Shown one piece after another: positions 13,989 to 14,506 of a stretch of DNA of 14,506 nucleotides. Within the stretch, counting starts at the first letter, position 1. Every line of letters starts with the position of its first letter. The position numbers and the translations under genes were made by a program. The stretch is taken from the NCBI GenBank assembly GCA_026982275.1, contig JALSHK010000305.1:1-14506 (forward strand). The letters run 5' to 3'. This DNA comes from Paracoccaceae bacterium. Lineage in GTDB: Bacteria > Pseudomonadota > Alphaproteobacteria > Rhodobacterales > Rhodobacteraceae. The notes under the pieces were generated by a model, which saw only the letters and a list, made by a program, of their open reading frames with translations, was not told the origin of the DNA and made no database searches.

Positions 13989-14396
13989 CTAGAAACTCAA
14001 GATAACATCTTGGCCTGCCATAACGTCAGCCATTTCCGAACGCGAAACAACTATAATCGAGGGTTTTTCCTCGTAATCGTCATCCTCGTCCTCATATTGG
14101 ATGTCCTGAAGGTCATCCAAAGTCAGGCCGCGCTCGTCAAGCGATTCCTGCTCGACATATAGCTTGGTGACCTCATAATCCCCCAGCGCGCGGAAGGTGG
14201 GCGAGAAGTTCTTCAGGCCCGCGTCTTTTGTATCCTGCCCTTTGGTGAGCTGGAACACGCCGTCATCCAGAAATGCCAAGGAGACATCCTGATCAAACGC
14301 CGCGCCGATCAGCACCACTTCCAGCGCTTCCTGTGCGTAAATCGTGCCGTAAGGCGCTTTGCGATTCACATAGAGGAATTTTTTCACATCACTCAT
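13989..14396 (-). CDS. dsrF: DsrF, TusC-like subunit of the DsrEFH sulfur-transfer complex
   Basis: A 135-residue DsrE-superfamily protein of the TusC/DsrF group, with the typical KFLYVNRKAPYGTIYAQEALEVVLIGAAFDQDVSLAFLDDGVFQL. It contains no cysteine, in keeping with a structural role beside the active cysteines of DsrE and DsrH. A strongly acidic patch, YEDEDDDYEE, is at residues 101-110, just ahead of the last strand. The ATG at 14396 has AGGAGG seven bases upstream, overlapping the dsrE stop codon, so translation is probably coupled to dsrE. Length is close to usual. Confidence 0.95.
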   Translation of the reverse strand: MSDVKKFLYVNRKAPYGTIYAQEALEVVLIGAAFDQDVSLAFLDDGVFQLTKGQDTKDAGLKNFSPTFRALGDYEVTKLYVEQESLDERGLTLDDLQDIQYEDEDDDYEEKPSIIVVSRSEMADVMAGQDVILSF

Positions 14397-14405
14397 AATA
14401 TCCTC

Positions 14406-14506
14406 CTAATCGCCAAAGGTGATCGTGCGATCAGCCTGAATGCCCATCTCGATCAGCTGGCCGAGGCCGGAAATCCGGAACCCGTCAGCGATGTTATTCG
14501 CGTCCT
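14406..14506 (-). CDS. dsrE: DsrE, TusD-like sulfurtransferase, C-terminal fragment
   Basis: The window's right edge cuts this gene; only the last 32 codons and the TAG stop (14406-14408) are seen. The readable end (NIADGFRISGLGQLIEMGIQ, then ADRTITFGD) matches the C-terminus of DsrE/TusD, where a GLGQL-type helix precedes the final strand. The sulfur-binding cysteine lies outside the window. Nine bases separate its stop from the dsrF start, and the order dsrE-dsrF-dsrH is the canonical one. dsrAB should precede it further right. Confidence 0.88.
   Translation of the reverse strand, partial: DANNIADGFRISGLGQLIEMGIQADRTITFGD

Noticed and set aside
1..14506. CRISPR arrays, insertion sequences, tRNA or rRNA genes, integration sites
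   Set aside because: No regularly spaced repeats, transposase-like products, terminal inverted repeats or structural RNA signatures were seen by reading both strands; a dedicated search was not possible.

Overview
The window comes from a Gram-negative sulfur-oxidising bacterium and carries most of a reverse dissimilatory sulfite reductase (rDsr) operon. The unsplit glycine dehydrogenase, the gene order, and the presence of dsrEFH, dsrL and dsrN point to a proteobacterium. An alphaproteobacterium is my best guess from the protein style, but that is inference. No RNA genes, CRISPR arrays, insertion sequences or attachment sites were seen.

Layout. (1) Positions 1-1823, plus strand: the C-terminal two thirds of glycine dehydrogenase (gcvP), ending at a hairpin terminator usable on both strands. 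(2) 1898-2992, minus: a YeeE/YedE-family sulfur-compound transporter. (3) 2993-3239: a divergent, AT-rich regulatory region with dyad symmetries. (4) 3240-4007, plus: dsrE2 and tusA, two cytoplasmic sulfur-carrier proteins, ending at a strong terminator. (5) 4054-14506, minus and convergent with tusA: a tightly packed operon read from high to low coordinates. Its order is dsrE (partial), dsrF, dsrH, dsrC, dsrM, dsrK, dsrL, dsrJ, dsrO, dsrP, a TrpD2/YbiB-like gene, and dsrN (cbiA-like). dsrAB should lie just beyond the right edge, because dsrABEFHCMKLJOP is the classical order. dsrR and dsrS, which follow dsrN in Allochromatium vinosum, are absent here.

How the genes work together (family knowledge applied to this locus): YeeE/YedE may import a sulfur compound. 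TusA and DsrE2 pass persulfide sulfur in the cytoplasm to DsrEFH, which loads DsrC. DsrAB (off-window) oxidises the sulfur to sulfite while DsrL takes electrons to NAD(P)+. The DsrMKJOP membrane complex handles the DsrC trisulfide and exchanges electrons with the quinone pool and periplasm. DsrN amidates the siroheme of DsrAB.

Main points worth a second look: DsrJ has no cysteine outside its three CxxCH motifs, and a histidine (His36) appears to stand where A. vinosum DsrJ has its unusual axial heme ligand Cys46. A TrpD2/YbiB-like phosphoribosyltransferase-fold gene sits inside the operon between dsrP and dsrN. There is a 10-bp hairpin between dsrC and dsrM, and a gap ahead of dsrC that could allow separate dsrC expression.
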